A stretch of 64,000 nt of DNA from Mitsuokella jalaludinii DSM 13811 (GTDB lineage: Bacteria; Bacillota; Negativicutes; Selenomonadales; Selenomonadaceae): contig NZ_JNKR01000002.1 of assembly GCF_000702905.1 (NCBI RefSeq), positions 177,695 to 241,694 of the forward strand, given 5' to 3'. Position numbers and translations under genes: made by a program. Of this stretch, positions 63,115 through 64,000 are shown in pieces. Each line of letters begins with the position of its first letter. Positions within the stretch are counted from its first letter, which is position 1. The notes below the pieces were generated by a model. The model was given only the letters and a program-made list of their open reading frames with translations. It did not search any database and was not told the origin of the DNA.

Positions 63115-63180
63115 AGCCACATCCCTCCTCTATTTATAGAGTATCACAAATATACACATTTGTCTATATAATTAATAACT

Positions 63181-63403
63181 TAAGAAAACTCCTCCACACA
63201 GTCGATTTCCTTCATCTGGATCTCGTATCCCTTCTGCTGTAGATGCAGCATCTCGCCGCCCTCCGCCATGCCAAACAGCAGGGCGCTCTTCATCACATCG
63301 TCCAGCGTGCCGATGCGCCAGAGAGGGCCTCTCGCGCGGTCAAAGAAGACGCTCTGGCTGTACGGACGCACATTCTGCTGATGAAGCACTTCCGCAAGTT
63401 CCG
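63181..63403 (-). pseudogene. cas6: cas6 fragment upstream of the IS607 insertion
   Basis: Reads YPELAEVLHQQNVRPYSQSV, then FFDRARGPLWRIGTLDDVMK and ends EIQMKEIDCVEEF before running into element sequence and a stop at 63180. This is the N-terminal RAMP half of Cas6; the continuation TSFEELADTAF is on the other side of the IS607-type element. Its own N-terminus is cut off at about 63403 by the end of an IS256-family element. The gene is therefore broken at two places. Confidence 0.8.
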
Positions 63404-64000
63404 GGTAGTGTCAAGATTCTTGGTAGTGTCAAGATTCTTTCGCAAATTCATTTCATCCGCCAGTAAATATCGGCATCAAATGTATGGATTTTCCTCGTCA
63501 GCTGGCTGCTCAATTTCCATCTTGAATAGATGTTCCATGTCCATATAGCGCTTCGAGCCCCATTCTGAGGCGGCAACATGGCGAAGTCTGGCACAGACGA
63601 GCATCAACGCACTGTTGCCGTCAGAAAATGCACCAATGGCCCTTGTACGGCGGCGTATCTCGCGATTCTCGACCGAGCATTCACGGCGTTTGTAGCGTTC
63701 GATGATGGCCGTCTCGAACTGGATGCCCTTGAGTTTGGGCACGCGCAGCTTGACTTCACCGGAAGTCGTGCCGAAATTCCGCTCGTAATGACCGGAACGG
63801 TAGCCCTTACGGTCTCCCGTCCGCTCATACTTGCCAGCACGGACAAGCTCGTCCGCCTCATGGTCGAGCAGGGCATTCAGTGTTTCTTCTACGCTGTCGC
63901 GTACAAGATCCTTTAAATTATTCTTTATAAGATCCTCGTTAAGTTGTATAATGTTACCAGACATGGTCTATTTTTTATGAAATTGAATTTGCGAAATATA
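63404..64000 (-). mobile_element. Internally deleted IS256-family element, running off the window
   Basis: Left terminus has GGTAGTGTCAAGATTCTT twice in tandem (63404-63421, 63422-63439), followed by TCGCAAATTCA. Near the window end GAATTTGCGAAA is the inverted counterpart, so the right terminus lies just outside. The only gene inside is a shortened transposase. A non-autonomous deletion derivative. Confidence 0.75.
63476..63964 (-). pseudogene. IS256-family transposase with in-frame deletion of the catalytic core
   Basis: 162 residues where about 400 are expected. Residues 1-95 match the N-terminal DNA-binding part (DLIKNNLKDLVRDSVEETLN; RSGHYERNFGTTSGEVKLRV; ERYKRRE). Residues from about 98 match the extreme C-terminus (NREIRRRTRAIGAFSDGN; ALMLVCARLRHVAASEWG). 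The joint at about 63670 stays in frame, and the DDE residues between are lost, so it cannot transpose DNA by itself but could still bind ends. Confidence 0.85.

Larger units (their letters stand above)
61108..63180 (-). mobile_element. IS607-type element (tnpA serine recombinase + tnpB) inserted in cas6
   Basis: About 2.07 kb, ends approximate. Both edges abut cas6 sequence, and both carry a related inward motif: ATAGACAAAAATGTGCAT near 61118 and, inverted, ATAGACAAATGTGTATAT near 63157-63140. No long terminal inverted repeats or clear target duplication, as expected for IS607. Order on the minus strand: left end, tnpA, overlapping tnpB, then a 190-nt right end with strong folding. AT content of the ends exceeds that of the host genes. 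Confidence 0.85.

Noticed and set aside
60600..64000. CRISPR array next to the cas6 remnant
   Set aside because: No regularly spaced direct repeats are present; the only direct repeat is the 18-bp IS terminus doubled in tandem.

Overview
The window looks like a chromosomal segment of a high-GC, anaerobic, diderm member of the Firmicutes, most likely Negativicutes (Selenomonas/Mitsuokella-like). The reasons are Firmicutes-type PolC, HisZ, a TrpR-family HisR/YerC protein and Gram-positive-type promoters, combined with an RND efflux pump that implies an outer membrane, and with anaerobic enzymes (pyruvate:ferredoxin oxidoreductase, flavodiiron protein, [NiFe]-hydrogenase maturation proteins). 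The genus is an inference from gene content; no rRNA is present.

Layout. 1-7.1 kb: 3' end of a cyclopropane-fatty-acid synthase, nifJ (PFOR), an APC amino-acid permease, tRNA-Pro, and three copies of a GC-rich interspersed repeat, each sitting in the loop of a long locus-specific inverted repeat. 7.1-12.9 kb: RND pump plus adaptor, and a divergent flavodiiron protein. 12.9-23.6 kb: the most unusual block, one tightly coupled operon with a NifH-like reductase, a fused NifD-like/NifK-like protein, hypF-hypC-hypD-hypE, then a separate second NifD-like and NifK-like pair. 23.6-28.4 kb: two small unknown genes and a PolC that lacks the proofreading exonuclease insert. 28.4-36.4 kb: potABCD polyamine importer, Na+/alanine symporter, mgsA, an OFA-type transporter behind a structured leader, and a hypothetical gene. 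36.5-45.5 kb: a complete histidine operon (hisZ, an HD protein, hisG-D-C-B-H-A-F-IE) headed by a HisR-type regulator. 45.6-57.6 kb: HlyD-type adaptor, alaS, ftsK, mtaD-ahcY, surE, two tandem tRNA-Lys genes, nhaA. 57.7-60.6 kb: pstS-pstC-pstA (no pstB) behind a three-repeat PhoP-like box. 60.6-64 kb: wreckage of a cas6 gene split by an IS607-type element (serine recombinase TnpA plus intact TnpB and a probable guide-RNA end) and cut again by an internally deleted IS256-family element.

Functional themes. HypF/E/C/D normally make the Fe(CN)2CO unit of [NiFe] hydrogenases, yet no hydrogenase subunit, hypA or hypB is present here. Instead the four genes are translationally coupled to nitrogenase-like proteins. 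This suggests a redox step tied to Fe-CN/CO cofactor assembly, or a new metallocofactor enzyme. I consider this operon the best candidate for an undescribed system. A second theme is leader control: several genes (nifJ, alsT, polC, the OFA transporter) have a good promoter followed by a hairpin and U-tract before the start codon.
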